This document shows, piece by piece, positions 47,913 to 56,616 of a stretch of DNA of 64,000 nt. The translations under genes were made by a program, and so were the position numbers. The stretch's first letter is position 1. Every line of letters begins with the position of its first letter. The stretch is from JAPUDQ01 sp964573015 (lineage in GTDB: Bacteria > Patescibacteriota > Saccharimonadia > Saccharimonadales > Saccharimonadaceae): positions 124,001 to 188,000 of the forward strand of contig CAZNHZ010000002.1 in assembly GCA_964573015.1 (NCBI GenBank). Reading direction: 5' to 3'. Below the pieces are notes generated by a model. That model worked only from the letters and a program-made list of their open reading frames with translations. It did no database searches and was not told the origin of the DNA.

Positions 47913-49681
47913 ATCAGATCCGTAATTTTTGCATAATCGCTCATATCGATCACGGCAAGAGTACGCTGGCGGACAGGATGATGGAACTGACCGATACTGT
48001 GCAGAAGCGTGATATGAAATCGCAGCTGCTTGACAGTATGGATCTCGAGCGCGAAAAGGGTATCACGATCAAGCTGACGCCGGTACGCATGCGCTATAAA
48101 AATGTCGATCTCAACCTCATCGATACACCGGGTCACGTTGATTTTAGCTATGAAGTGTCGCGGAGTTTGCAAGCCTGTGAAGGCGCGATATTGGTGGTCG
48201 ATGCCAGCCAAGGTATCCAGGCACAGACCTTGGCAAATGTGTACTTGGCGATGGAGGCAAACCTGCATATTATCCCGGTGCTCAATAAAATCGATCTGCC
48301 AGCCAGTGATGTGCCGCGGGTGAGCGCCGAAGTTATCAATCTGCTTGGTTGTCAGGAGAGTGACATTATAAAAATCAGCGCCAAGACCGGGCAGGGTGTG
48401 CCTGATGTGCTTGACGCGATCATCGAGCAGATACCATCGCCGGAGGGTGAGCCAAACAGCGCGACGAGAGCGCTAATATTTGATAGCTACTACGATGATT
48501 ATCGCGGGGTTGTGCTCTATACGCGTATTGTCGACGGTGCTATCAAAAAGGGTGATGAGATCGAGATGCTTGCCACCGGTGCTCACGGCATTGCACTGGA
48601 AGTTGGCGAACTGAGTCCCGGCATGAATCCGCAAGCATCGATCGACACCGGCGAGATTGGCTATATCGTGACGAACCTCAAGACGACGCGGGACGCTAGA
48701 GTCGGTGATACGATTACCGTTCGCAGCAATGCCGCACATTTGCCGCTGCCCGGCTACAAGCTGGTTAAGCCGTTTGTCTATGCCGGATTTTTCCCGGTAA
48801 GTAACGAAGATTACCAGGATCTCAAGGACGCAGTCGAGAAGCTCAGCCTCAGTGATAGTGCCTTGCAGTTCGAGCCGGAGAATTCTCCGGTGCTTGGTTT
48901 TGGAGTACGGATCGGTTTTTTGGGATTGCTGCACATGGATATTATCCGTGAGCGGTTGGAGCGTGAGTACAACCTCGATTTGGTCGTGACTAATCCCAGT
49001 ACTGATTATGAAGTCGTGATGACCAGCGGTGAGCAGGTAGATATCAAGAGTGCCAGTGAGCTGCCAGATGTGAGCAAGATTGCGGAGATTCGTGAGCCAT
49101 GGATTCGCGGCGAGATCGTCGTACCGCAAGAGTATGTTGGTGCAGTGATTCAGCTGATTGTTGCTAAGCGCGGAATGCAAAAAAATCTGAGTTATATCGA
49201 TGCCCGGGCACTAATCAGTTTTGAGGCGCCGCTGGCTAATCTACTGACTGATTTTTATGATCAGCTCAAGAGTGTGACGAGCGGGTATGGCAGTTTCAAC
49301 TACGAACTTGATGGCTATCGTGCGGAGGACCTGGTACGGGTTGATTTTTATGTCGCTGGTGAGATGGTCGATGCCCTGAGCGTGATGACGCATCGCTCAG
49401 AAGCGCCTGGTATTGGCCGTGATGTTACCAAAAAGCTCAAGGACGTTATCCCGCGGCAGAATTTTCAGGTTGCGCTGCAGGCGGCGATTGGTGCGCGGTT
49501 TATCGCCCGTGAGGACCTCAGCGCCTATCGTAAAGACGTGACGATCGGTCTCTACGGTGGCGATGTCTCGCGCAAGAAAAAAGTTCTCGCCAAGCAAGCC
49601 AAAGGCAAAAAACGCATGAAACGATTTGGCAAGGTTGATATTCCAGCCGATGCATTTACTGTCATGCTAAAACGAGATTAA
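47909..49681 (+). CDS. lepA: Elongation factor 4 (LepA)
   Basis: Protein of 590 aa with GTG start overlapping murJ. G1 AHIDHGKSTLADRMM, G2/G3 REKGITIKL ... DTPGHVDFSYEV, G4 NKIDLP and the C-terminal lepA-specific block GSFNYELDGYRAEDLVRVDF and KKKVLAKQAKGKKRMKRFGKVDIP. Back-translocating GTPase of the ribosome. Confidence 0.97.
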   Translation: MNQIRNFCIIAHIDHGKSTLADRMMELTDTVQKRDMKSQLLDSMDLEREKGITIKLTPVRMRYKNVDLNLIDTPGHVDFSYEVSRSLQACEGAILVVDASQGIQAQTLANVYLAMEANLHIIPVLNKIDLPASDVPRVSAEVINLLGCQESDIIKISAKTGQGVPDVLDAIIEQIPSPEGEPNSATRALIFDSYYDDYRGVVLYTRIVDGAIKKGDEIEMLATGAHGIALEVGELSPGMNPQASIDTGEIGYIVTNLKTTRDARVGDTITVRSNAAHLPLPGYKLVKPFVYAGFFPVSNEDYQDLKDAVEKLSLSDSALQFEPENSPVLGFGVRIGFLGLLHMDIIRERLEREYNLDLVVTNPSTDYEVVMTSGEQVDIKSASELPDVSKIAEIREPWIRGEIVVPQEYVGAVIQLIVAKRGMQKNLSYIDARALISFEAPLANLLTDFYDQLKSVTSGYGSFNYELDGYRAEDLVRVDFYVAGEMVDALSVMTHRSEAPGIGRDVTKKLKDVIPRQNFQVALQAAIGARFIAREDLSAYRKDVTIGLYGGDVSRKKKVLAKQAKGKKRMKRFGKVDIPADAFTVMLKRD

Positions 49682-49692
49682 GGGGAAGTTCT

Positions 49693-50394
49693 ATGAACGA
49701 TATTCAATCACTAATAAAAAACTATACTCCCTCAAGGGAGGCGATCGATCTGCTAAAACAAGCGCACGTGGTATTATTTTGCGGTATCACCGGTGCCGGT
49801 AAAGATCGGGTACAGGATGAGCTGGTAAAACGCGGTGGCTTCAGACGCATTATCACCAGCACTACCCGGGCGCCGCGTGAAAATGATGGTGTCATGGAGC
49901 AGGACGGCCGGGAATATTATTTCTTTACCCGTGATCAGGCTATGTCTATGATCGAAAATCAAGCATATTTTGAAGTTGCGCTTGTACACGGTGAGATAAA
50001 CGGTGCTACCGTAAAAGAAATTAAGCGTATACACGACGAAGGTCATATTGCTCTGGGTGATGTTGATTATCAGGGCATCGAGTATTACAAAAAATATTCT
50101 CCTGATACCACAGCCATCTTTTTGATACCTCCGAGTTTTGAAACATGGATGGAAAGACTCAAAAAACGCTACGATACCGAAGAAGACTTTGTAGCGGCAT
50201 GGCCCAAGCGTCGTGCAAGTGCCATCAAGGAGCTGGAGTGGGCCTTAGGCACAAAGTTGGTGAGAATTGTGATCAATGATGATCTCGAGAAGTGTGTGCA
50301 AACAGTCGCGCATATCATCGATGGTGATACCTCATCAACCGGTGGACGCGGCCGTGCCGAGGATATACTAGACCGTCTAAAAGACAACGACTAG
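49693..50394 (+). CDS. Guanylate kinase-like protein
   Basis: Protein of 233 aa. P-loop CGITGAGKD (lysine then aspartate instead of S/T), RRIITSTTRAPRENDGVMEQDGREYYFFT corresponds to the Gmk SxTTRxxRxGExxGxxYxFV GMP-binding stretch, and DVDYQGIEYYKKY to the DIDxQGA block. The changed P-loop residue and 30-residue N- and C-terminal extensions set it apart from standard Gmk, so the substrate may differ. Follows lepA by 11 nt; its stop codon lies within the CIRCE of hrcA. Confidence 0.75.
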   Translation: MNDIQSLIKNYTPSREAIDLLKQAHVVLFCGITGAGKDRVQDELVKRGGFRRIITSTTRAPRENDGVMEQDGREYYFFTRDQAMSMIENQAYFEVALVHGEINGATVKEIKRIHDEGHIALGDVDYQGIEYYKKYSPDTTAIFLIPPSFETWMERLKKRYDTEEDFVAAWPKRRASAIKELEWALGTKLVRIVINDDLEKCVQTVAHIIDGDTSSTGGRGRAEDILDRLKDND

Positions 50395-50417
50395 CACTCC
50401 GATTGCATGAGTGCCAG
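50391..50417. promoter_or_regulatory. CIRCE operator of hrcA
   Basis: CTAGCACTC-N9-GAGTGCCAG, close to the consensus TTAGCACTC-N9-GAGTGCTAA. The spacer contains the -35 (TTGCAT, 50403-50408); the -10 TATAAT is 17 nt further at 50426-50431. HrcA bound here would block its own promoter. Confidence 0.88.
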
Positions 50418-50431
50418 TTTTGCATTATAAT
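50403..50431 (+). promoter_or_regulatory. hrcA promoter
   Basis: TTGCAT, 17-nt spacer, TATAAT, then 10 nt to the ATG at 50442. The -35 is inside the CIRCE spacer. Confidence 0.75.
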
Positions 50432-50441
50432 ATTGACTGAT

Positions 50442-51152
50442 ATGACAGACCGCCAAATCAAACTACTTAATGCCATCGTCGAACAGTATGCAGAAATTGC
50501 CGCGCCGGTGGGCAGCGTGACGCTGGCAAAATTATTTGGGGTGAGCTCGGCTACGATTCGCAGCGACATGGCGCAGCTTGAGGAGCAAGGCTACATTACT
50601 CAGCCGCATACCAGCGCAGGGAGAGTGCCAACCGACAAAGGTTATCGATACTATGTCAATCAATTAACGGATTCAGAAATGAAATACTCACAACCGGGTG
50701 ATCGCGGCACTAAAGCCATTGATGCTCGGGTGGCAACATATGCCGATCGAACCGACCGAGCAATTCGCAGCGCGGTTGACAGTTTGGTGGAATTGACACA
50801 CAACTTAGGACTGGCCACGATCGGCGATCAACTATATATGAGTGGTATGGCAAATCTCTTTTCCCAGCCGGAGTTTGTAGCCAGTAGTCGTAACGTGCAG
50901 CGTATTGCCCAGCTTCTTGATAATCTCGAGCCATGGCTACGCGAAGCAGCTCCCAATGAACCGCTCAATGTCTACATAGGCTCTGAAAACCCCATCGGCA
51001 AAAGTTCCGAAGCTAGTCTGATTGTCAGTCGTTTTCGCTCACCATATAGTGACCGAAGCTACATAGGTGTGCTTGGTCCGACCAGGCAGGATTATGCTCG
51101 TGTCATGCGCTTGGTGCGGCATACTGGGGCGATGCTCGAGGAAGTATTATAA
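50442..51152 (+). CDS. hrcA: Heat-inducible transcription repressor HrcA
   Basis: Protein of 236 aa (shorter than the common 340). N-terminal winged helix: LLNAIVEQYAEIAAPVGSVTLAKLF, SSATIRSDMAQLEEQGYITQPHTSAGRVPTDKGYRYYV, the HrcA signature. The C-terminal GAF-like domain is reduced but ends in VLGPTRQDYARVMRLV (usual IGPxRMxYxRV). Binds CIRCE sites ahead of itself, dnaK and dnaJ. grpE follows 24 nt downstream. Confidence 0.95.
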   Translation: MTDRQIKLLNAIVEQYAEIAAPVGSVTLAKLFGVSSATIRSDMAQLEEQGYITQPHTSAGRVPTDKGYRYYVNQLTDSEMKYSQPGDRGTKAIDARVATYADRTDRAIRSAVDSLVELTHNLGLATIGDQLYMSGMANLFSQPEFVASSRNVQRIAQLLDNLEPWLREAAPNEPLNVYIGSENPIGKSSEASLIVSRFRSPYSDRSYIGVLGPTRQDYARVMRLVRHTGAMLEEVL

Positions 51153-51176
51153 AAAGTAGAATATGGAATTTAGAAT

Positions 51177-51641
51177 ATGGCAAAAGCTAAGAAAAATGAC
51201 GAATACGAACGGCAAATAAAAGAACTGACGGCCGATCTGCAGCGGATGCGAGCTGATTTCGAAAATTACCGCAAACGCGTTGACACTGAGAAGTCTTCGG
51301 CGCGCGATGCCGGTGAAGCCGGTGCAGTGCTCAAGCTTCTGCCAGTGGTTGATACGATTGAGCGGGCAATCATCCATATTCCGAATGATATAGTTGAACA
51401 TCCTTGGGTCAAAGGTGTTTCAGGATTGATAAAACAACTTGACGCTACGCTTGCAGGGCTTGAACTAAAGCGCATCGATGCGACAGCTGGTACTGATTTT
51501 AATCCCGAGGTACATGATGCCATACAGTTTGATGAAGAAGCGACGGGTGACAAAGAAGTTATCGCCGAAGAATTGCAGGCCGGTTATACCTACAAAGGAA
51601 TACCGATTCGTCATGCCATGGTTAAAGTGACCAAACAATAA
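51177..51641 (+). CDS. grpE: Nucleotide exchange factor GrpE
   Basis: Protein of 154 aa. Long N-terminal coiled coil (LTADLQRMRADFENYRKRVDTEK, with the family's QRxxADFxNYRKR) and C-terminal beta wing (IDATAGTDFNPEVHDAIQF, GYTYKGIPIRHAMVKV). Releases ADP from DnaK. Same operon as hrcA; the reverse-strand gene at 51651-53114 separates it from dnaK. Confidence 0.96.
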   Translation: MAKAKKNDEYERQIKELTADLQRMRADFENYRKRVDTEKSSARDAGEAGAVLKLLPVVDTIERAIIHIPNDIVEHPWVKGVSGLIKQLDATLAGLELKRIDATAGTDFNPEVHDAIQFDEEATGDKEVIAEELQAGYTYKGIPIRHAMVKVTKQ

Positions 51642-51650
51642 CGTCGCAAT

Positions 51651-53114
51651 CTAGGCAGTGTTTTTTAGACTGGCTTGCATGGCCAGTACTTGATCGAAGC
51701 CTATCACCCAGCCGGTCTGACGAATACTTCTGTAAAGCGGCGTTTGAAGCAGATTGCCGTCTGCATCGTAAACTTCAGGAAATCCGCGGTCGCGCAGCAT
51801 GTTTTTTTGGTAGGCGGCGATATGATAATCGGCTTTTGTGAGATAGTCGTCACGATTAGTTGCACGGTAGAGCAGTAGCAGCACTTTGATATACTCCATT
51901 CCCCAAAAACTCCAAATACTGTCCCCGCCATAGCTGGCTACTGCCAGGCGCACCGCCAAGAATTGACGATGAGCCCGGGTATCGTGTTGATATTTGATAG
52001 CAAATGGCTGATCGATTTTGTTGGCTTGTATGTATTTGATACTTTGTTCGAAATAATGACGCTCAGATATTTTTTCAGGTGAGAGAAAACCGGTTGCCAA
52101 CACAATCAGCCAATCGCTTGAATAATATGAATTACGGATACTTTCGTCTGAGAGGTCTTCGAGAAAGTAACCTTTGTCCTTGAGCCAAAAAGTTTCAAGT
52201 ATCCGTGCCCGTAAGTCTTTCAGCGCTTGTTTATCGGTGGGTATTAGGTCGAGTTTCATGGCGAGCTCGGTTGTTTTCCAGAATATGACGTTGTCATAGA
52301 AAGCACAGGTACGTTTGGTGATATCTTTGGCGCCCGACATGTGCAAATCGGTACGAATAATTCCGGTTGATTCATCGTAGACTGTTGTACGGTATCGCCG
52401 GTAATGCTCGGTGAGCATTGCCCGGTAGGTGCTATGCAATTGTTTGGCTGCCGGTATAGTGTCGAGAACGTTGCACGGTGAACCATATAGAGCAGGTCGG
52501 GCGGATTCTTTGCCCAGCAATGCCGCCAACGCGTATAGCATACCGTATAAGGTATCGGAAGGATAAGCGTAAAAATTAACACATGTTGCAGAGCGACCGC
52601 CGGTTGGCACAATCGTTGTCGTGAGAGTAGACTGCTTGGCAAATACTCCCAGCGCATACGACAGTGTCTGTAAGTAAACTATCTGACGATCATGCCAGCG
52701 AGGCGGTGATGCGGTAAGGTTGGTATCAAGTGTCGGATAATAAAACACACCAAGATTACGTACAAATAATGCGCTGAAATGATCGCCCGAAGTCAAGAGA
52801 AGTTTGCTGGGGTCAAATCTTATGTCGTAGATATCCTGCATTATTTCACGCACCGTGGTGCCGGAGCTGCCAGGACTTTTGTGCCAGCGGCTGTTGAGAA
52901 TGTGGATACAGTTTTTGATAACGGCAAATATTTGCCAAGCTTTTGCTTGACGCAACACCAATCGGTCATTTTCATTTATGGCCGTCAAAACATTATTTTT
53001 CATTTCAGCACGATAGGTACGGCGGACAATACTATACCGACTAAAAGGATTTGTCAGATAAGCCCCTAACATAAGAGCAGAAAATACAGCCAACAAGCCT
53101 ATTACATATTGCAT
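51651..53114 (-). CDS. Membrane-anchored (alpha/alpha)6-barrel, glycosidase-like protein
   Basis: Protein of 487 aa. N-terminal anchor (GLLAVFSALMLGAYLT), then a helical protein with repeated aromatic-rich helix pairs (DHFSALFVRNLGVFYYPTLD, NFYAYPSDTLYGMLYALA, SYYSSDWLIVLATGFL, SIWSFWGMEYIKVLLLLY) as in six-hairpin glycosidases and glycogen-debranching-like enzymes. No catalytic pair could be assigned with confidence. TACACT ends 7 nt before the ATG. It is inserted between grpE and dnaK on the opposite strand. Possibly trims surface or wall polysaccharide. Confidence 0.5.
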   Translation of the reverse strand: MQYVIGLLAVFSALMLGAYLTNPFSRYSIVRRTYRAEMKNNVLTAINENDRLVLRQAKAWQIFAVIKNCIHILNSRWHKSPGSSGTTVREIMQDIYDIRFDPSKLLLTSGDHFSALFVRNLGVFYYPTLDTNLTASPPRWHDRQIVYLQTLSYALGVFAKQSTLTTTIVPTGGRSATCVNFYAYPSDTLYGMLYALAALLGKESARPALYGSPCNVLDTIPAAKQLHSTYRAMLTEHYRRYRTTVYDESTGIIRTDLHMSGAKDITKRTCAFYDNVIFWKTTELAMKLDLIPTDKQALKDLRARILETFWLKDKGYFLEDLSDESIRNSYYSSDWLIVLATGFLSPEKISERHYFEQSIKYIQANKIDQPFAIKYQHDTRAHRQFLAVRLAVASYGGDSIWSFWGMEYIKVLLLLYRATNRDDYLTKADYHIAAYQKNMLRDRGFPEVYDADGNLLQTPLYRSIRQTGWVIGFDQVLAMQASLKNTA

Positions 53115-53151
53115 AGTAGTTAGTGTAGCATAAGCAATCAGAGAATTATTT

Positions 53152-53178
53152 TTAGCACTCTTGACATGAGAGTGCTAG
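53152..53178. promoter_or_regulatory. CIRCE operator 1 of dnaK
   Basis: TTAGCACTC-TTGACATGA-GAGTGCTAG. The first six spacer bases are a perfect -35 (TTGACA, 53161-53166), with TACTAT 17 nt beyond (53184-53189). Confidence 0.93.
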
Positions 53179-53189
53179 TTTATTACTAT
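53161..53189 (+). promoter_or_regulatory. dnaK promoter
   Basis: TTGACA-17-TACTAT, with the -35 inside CIRCE 1. Predicted start near 53196, giving a leader of about 65 nt that carries a second CIRCE-like element. Confidence 0.8.
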
Positions 53190-53200
53190 GGATATATGAA

Positions 53201-53227
53201 TTGGCACTGTCCTGCGAGGAGTGCTAA
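53201..53227. promoter_or_regulatory. Second CIRCE-like element in the dnaK leader
   Basis: TTGGCACTG-N9-GAGTGCTAA: the right half is perfect and the left half has two changes. It lies in the transcribed leader, so it could add repression or act in the RNA. Confidence 0.75.
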
Positions 53228-53260
53228 TGCAACGAAAAAATCATAAGGAGTATAAGTATT

Positions 53261-55162
53261 ATGGGTAAAATCATAGGAATCGACTTAGGTACCACTAACA
53301 GCGCTATGGCATATATGGTTGCCGGCAAGCCTGAGGTTATCGTCAATGCCGAGGGTAACCGTACAACCCCAAGCGTCGTCGCAGTCACCAAAAAGGGCGA
53401 GCGCATCGTCGGACAATTAGCACAGCGCCAGCGCGTTACCAACGCTAAGAATACTATCTATGGCGTCAAGCGTTTGATCGGTCGCAAGTTTAGTGATAAA
53501 GAAGTTCAGAAAGATCATGATATCTTGCCGTTTGAAATCGTCAAAAAAGGCAATGGAGTCGCGGTCAAGATGGGCGACAAGGATTACACGCCCGAGGAAA
53601 TCAGCGCGATGACGCTGGCGAAGCTCAAGGCCGATGCCGAGAAGCACTTAGGTGAGCCGGTAACCGAAGCAGTTATCACAGTACCTGCATATTTTGATGA
53701 CTCACAGCGTCAGGCAACCAAGGATGCCGGCAAGATCGCTGGTCTCGAAGTCAAGCGAATCATCAACGAGCCGACTGCGGCTGCTCTTGCCTATGGCCTC
53801 GACCAAGGTAAAGAGGAAAAGATCGTTGTCTTTGATCTCGGCGGCGGTACATTTGACGTCTCGATCCTTGAGCTGGGTGACGGCGTGTTTGAAGTAAAGA
53901 GTACCAATGGCGACACACACCTCGGCGGTGAGGACTTCGACAACCGCATCGTCAATCACTTCCTCGATGTATTCAAGCAAAATGAAGGCATTGATCTCAA
54001 GGGTGATAATGCCGCCATGCAGCGACTCAAAGATGAAGCTGAAAAAGCCAAGAAAGAGCTTTCGAGCACTCCGCAAGTCGAGATCAACCTGCCGTTTCTG
54101 ACGGCTGATGCCGATGGCCCGAAGCACTTTGAGTACACCCTGACTCGAGCCAAGCTTGAGGAGATTGTTGCCGATCTGATCGACAAGACGGAAGAGCCAG
54201 TCAAAAAAGCCCTCAAAGATGCTGGCCTCAAAGCCAGCGAGATCGATAATATCGTCCTCGTCGGCGGTATGACTCGTATGCCGGCAGTTGTCGAGAAAGT
54301 CAAAAAAATCTTTGGCAAAGACCCGATGCAGGGTGTCAACCCGGATGAGGTTGTCGCTATCGGCGCGGCTATCCAGGGTGGTGTGCTGGCCGGTGATGTC
54401 AAAGACGTGTTGTTGCTCGATGTCACGCCGCTCAGTCTCGGTATCGAGACGATGGGCGGTGTCACGACCAAACTGATCGAACGCAATACGACGATTCCGA
54501 CCAGTAAATCCGAAACATTTAGCACCGCTGCCGACAACCAACCGCAAGTTGAGATTCATGTTCTCCAAGGTGAGCGTGAGTTTGCTAGCGACAACAAATC
54601 TCTTGGTAAATTTGTCCTCGATGGTATTGCTCCAGCGCCGCGCGGTATTCCGCAGATCGAAGTGACGTTTAACCTCGATGCAAACGGTATCCTCAATGTC
54701 ACCGCCAAAGACAAGGGTACTGGCAAAGAGCAATCGATCACCATTCAAAACTCTGGCAACATGAGCAAAGAAGATATCGAAAAAGCGCAAAAAGAAGCCG
54801 AGATGCACGCCGATGATGACAAGAAAAAGCGCGAGACAGTCGATGCCAAAAACCAGCTTGAAAATACGATCTACCAGGCCAAGAAAATGCTCGACGAGTA
54901 CAAAGACAAGATCTCTGATGATGATAAGAAAACCATCGAAGATGCCGTCAAGGCAGCTGAGGATAAAAAGGACAGTGATGACAAAGACGAGCTCGAGGCT
55001 GCAGTAAAAGCCCTCAACGATGCCATCATGCCAATCGGTGCCAAGATGTACGAAGCTGCTTCGCAACAGAGTCAAGAGTCAGGCGATAAGAGTCAAGACA
55101 AAGCCGCGAAAGATAAAAAATCCGACGAACCGGTCGAAGGCGAAGTCGTCGACGAAAAGTAA
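53261..55162 (+). CDS. dnaK: Chaperone DnaK (Hsp70)
   Basis: Protein of 633 aa. Start IIGIDLGTTNSAMAYM, phosphate loops VFDLGGGTFDVSIL and VGGMTRMPAVVEKV, linker LLLDVTPLSLGIETMGG, substrate domain and an acidic/Lys-rich tail ending EGEVVDEK. Protein folding chaperone working with the GrpE and DnaJ encoded in this window. AAGGAG 11-12 nt before the ATG. Repressed by HrcA through CIRCE. Confidence 0.98.
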   Translation: MGKIIGIDLGTTNSAMAYMVAGKPEVIVNAEGNRTTPSVVAVTKKGERIVGQLAQRQRVTNAKNTIYGVKRLIGRKFSDKEVQKDHDILPFEIVKKGNGVAVKMGDKDYTPEEISAMTLAKLKADAEKHLGEPVTEAVITVPAYFDDSQRQATKDAGKIAGLEVKRIINEPTAAALAYGLDQGKEEKIVVFDLGGGTFDVSILELGDGVFEVKSTNGDTHLGGEDFDNRIVNHFLDVFKQNEGIDLKGDNAAMQRLKDEAEKAKKELSSTPQVEINLPFLTADADGPKHFEYTLTRAKLEEIVADLIDKTEEPVKKALKDAGLKASEIDNIVLVGGMTRMPAVVEKVKKIFGKDPMQGVNPDEVVAIGAAIQGGVLAGDVKDVLLLDVTPLSLGIETMGGVTTKLIERNTTIPTSKSETFSTAADNQPQVEIHVLQGEREFASDNKSLGKFVLDGIAPAPRGIPQIEVTFNLDANGILNVTAKDKGTGKEQSITIQNSGNMSKEDIEKAQKEAEMHADDDKKKRETVDAKNQLENTIYQAKKMLDEYKDKISDDDKKTIEDAVKAAEDKKDSDDKDELEAAVKALNDAIMPIGAKMYEAASQQSQESGDKSQDKAAKDKKSDEPVEGEVVDEK

Positions 55163-55166
55163 ATGA

Positions 55167-55203
55167 TAGCCAAAAGTGCCGCCTGAAGCGGCGCTTTTGA
55201 CTA
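55167..55203. terminator. Intrinsic terminator of dnaK, bidirectional
   Basis: CAAAAGTGCCGC pairs with GCGGCGCTTTTG with outer TAG/CTA pairing. It also lies ahead of the end of the convergent FKBP gene. Confidence 0.8.
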
Positions 55204-55217
55204 TCGCGAAAGTTTTA

Positions 55218-55592
55218 TTATTTTATGTCTGTCAGCTCGATATCAAATACCAGATCACTGTTTGGAGGGATGTTTGGTGAGGGGCTGCTGCTTCCGTAGG
55301 CTTGCTCAGCTGGGATAATGAGCCGCCGCCAGCCGCCGACGCGCATGCCTGGCACGCCTTCGGTCCAGCCGCGGATGACTTGGTCGAGGCCAAAGGTGAT
55401 GGGGTTGCCAAAGTCGTGCGAGCTCTGAAATATGATGCCGTTGCGGCATAATGCGCCAGTGTAGTGCGCGGTAATTGTTGCGGCGGGCGGAACTTCTGCT
55501 CCAGTGCCGATTTCGATATCGATAATTTGCAGCTCGTCTACCTTTTCGATTGGTTCAAATTTGCTGAGTTTGGTGCCTTCATATTTTGTCAT
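55218..55592 (-). CDS. FKBP-type peptidyl-prolyl isomerase
   Basis: Protein of 124 aa from the ATG at 55592, with TATACT ending 6 nt upstream; an in-frame start 24 nt earlier would precede the promoter. FKBP core: ATITAHYTGALCRNGIIFQSSHDFGNPITFGL, VIRGWTEGVPGMRVGGWRRLIIPAEQAYG and DLVFDIELTDI. No signal peptide, so cytoplasmic. Accelerates proline isomerisation. Next to dnaK, consistent with a folding role. Confidence 0.93.
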   Translation of the reverse strand: MTKYEGTKLSKFEPIEKVDELQIIDIEIGTGAEVPPAATITAHYTGALCRNGIIFQSSHDFGNPITFGLDQVIRGWTEGVPGMRVGGWRRLIIPAEQAYGSSSPSPNIPPNSDLVFDIELTDIK

Positions 55593-55670
55593 ATATCCAG
55601 TATAGCAAAGATACATGATTTACTTTTTTTACATAATATGCCTTAATAGAAATAACAATAAGGAGGGAGT

Positions 55671-56081
55671 ATGGAAGTACAACGTTACCAGTGGGTGGGA
55701 CTACTGGCCGGCGTGCCATTGTTTAGTGGTGCTTGGCTAAGTGCATTTTATAACACACCATGGTGGGGTGTACTAGGGCTATTGTTGAGCGTAGGCGGGG
55801 TCTATGTTGGCAATATGATTATGCGTCGCGACGATATAGAAACATATGCCAAGCGCGGATTTATCGCTGGTGCGCTTGCGACGATAGTCGCACGACTCCT
55901 AGGTTGGGTAGCATCAGTCATGGCGGGCAATCAAGTTATCGCCGGATTTGGCTCTCTAGCGGATATGTTTAGGGTTGTACTGGCTGGTGACTGGTGGGGA
56001 AGTTTTCTGCTCGTCGTGCTCATGGGAGTTATCGGAGCAGCGGTAGCATCACTTGAGCCAACTGCGAAAGGACGAAAATAA
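55671..56081 (+). CDS. Four-helix membrane protein of unknown function
   Basis: Protein of 136 aa with strong AAGGAGG 6 nt before the ATG. Four hydrophobic helices, short loops (MIMRRDDIETYAKRG is the longest). Not recognised; proteins like it accompany LysM proteins in related genomes, and here the LysM gene follows after 2 nt. Possibly part of the cell envelope. Confidence 0.6.
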   Translation: MEVQRYQWVGLLAGVPLFSGAWLSAFYNTPWWGVLGLLLSVGGVYVGNMIMRRDDIETYAKRGFIAGALATIVARLLGWVASVMAGNQVIAGFGSLADMFRVVLAGDWWGSFLLVVLMGVIGAAVASLEPTAKGRK

Positions 56082-56083
56082 TT

Positions 56084-56569
56084 ATGACCGAAAAAACTAT
56101 ATTCCAACGAACACTAGCAGTATTGGGCGCAACCATTTTGGCGCCCGCTGTTGTCGCCGTATCGGGCGGAGATGTATCGATCGCTAATCGATTTGACGAC
56201 TACGTACGTTCCGGTAATGTCGTTGCCGAGCAGCAGGCAGCTGACACAAAAAAAGACGAGGCGGCTAAAAATGACAAAAAAGATGCCTATAATTCCAACA
56301 AGCCTAACGAGACACCTCAGCAAACCGAAACGGCACCTGTTGGCTACGCTGATGGCAAGCCGGCCGGTACTTATGAGGTCAAGGCGGGGGATACCTATGG
56401 ATGTATCGCCGAAAAGTATTATGGCAGCTATGATCAATGGCAGAAAGTCTATGATGTCAACGCCGGCTGGCCCGGTTTTGATGAATACCGTTTGGAGGTC
56501 GGTGCAAAATTACAGATGCCAGCGGTCTCAAATGCCGAAATCCTACCAAAAACTAATTTGTGTCAGTAG
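56084..56569 (+). CDS. Exported LysM-domain protein
   Basis: Protein of 161 aa. N-terminal hydrophobic signal (LAVLGATILAPAVVAVSGG), Lys/Asp/Asn/Pro-rich linker of about 60 residues, then one LysM domain: GTYEVKAGDTYGCIAEKYYGSYDQWQKVYDVNAGWP ... VGAKLQMP. Two cysteines (YGCIAE and the final CQ) may pair. Binds peptidoglycan or related glycans at the surface. Follows the four-helix membrane gene by 2 nt. Confidence 0.85.
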   Translation: MTEKTIFQRTLAVLGATILAPAVVAVSGGDVSIANRFDDYVRSGNVVAEQQAADTKKDEAAKNDKKDAYNSNKPNETPQQTETAPVGYADGKPAGTYEVKAGDTYGCIAEKYYGSYDQWQKVYDVNAGWPGFDEYRLEVGAKLQMPAVSNAEILPKTNLCQ

Positions 56570-56582
56570 CATTGCATGCAAT

Positions 56583-56616
56583 AAAGCACCGCTAACTTAG
56601 AGCGGTGTTTTGTTTT
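56583..56616. terminator. Intrinsic terminator after the LysM gene
   Basis: GCACCGCT pairs with AGCGGTGT (one G-T pair), then TTTGTTTT. It overlaps the last codons of the convergent SulP gene. Confidence 0.75.

Noticed and set aside
53702..55075. 457-codon open frame antisense to dnaK
   Set aside because: It mirrors the highly conserved dnaK coding strand; its translation is low-complexity Phe/Leu/Asp and has no start signals. Shadow of codon bias.
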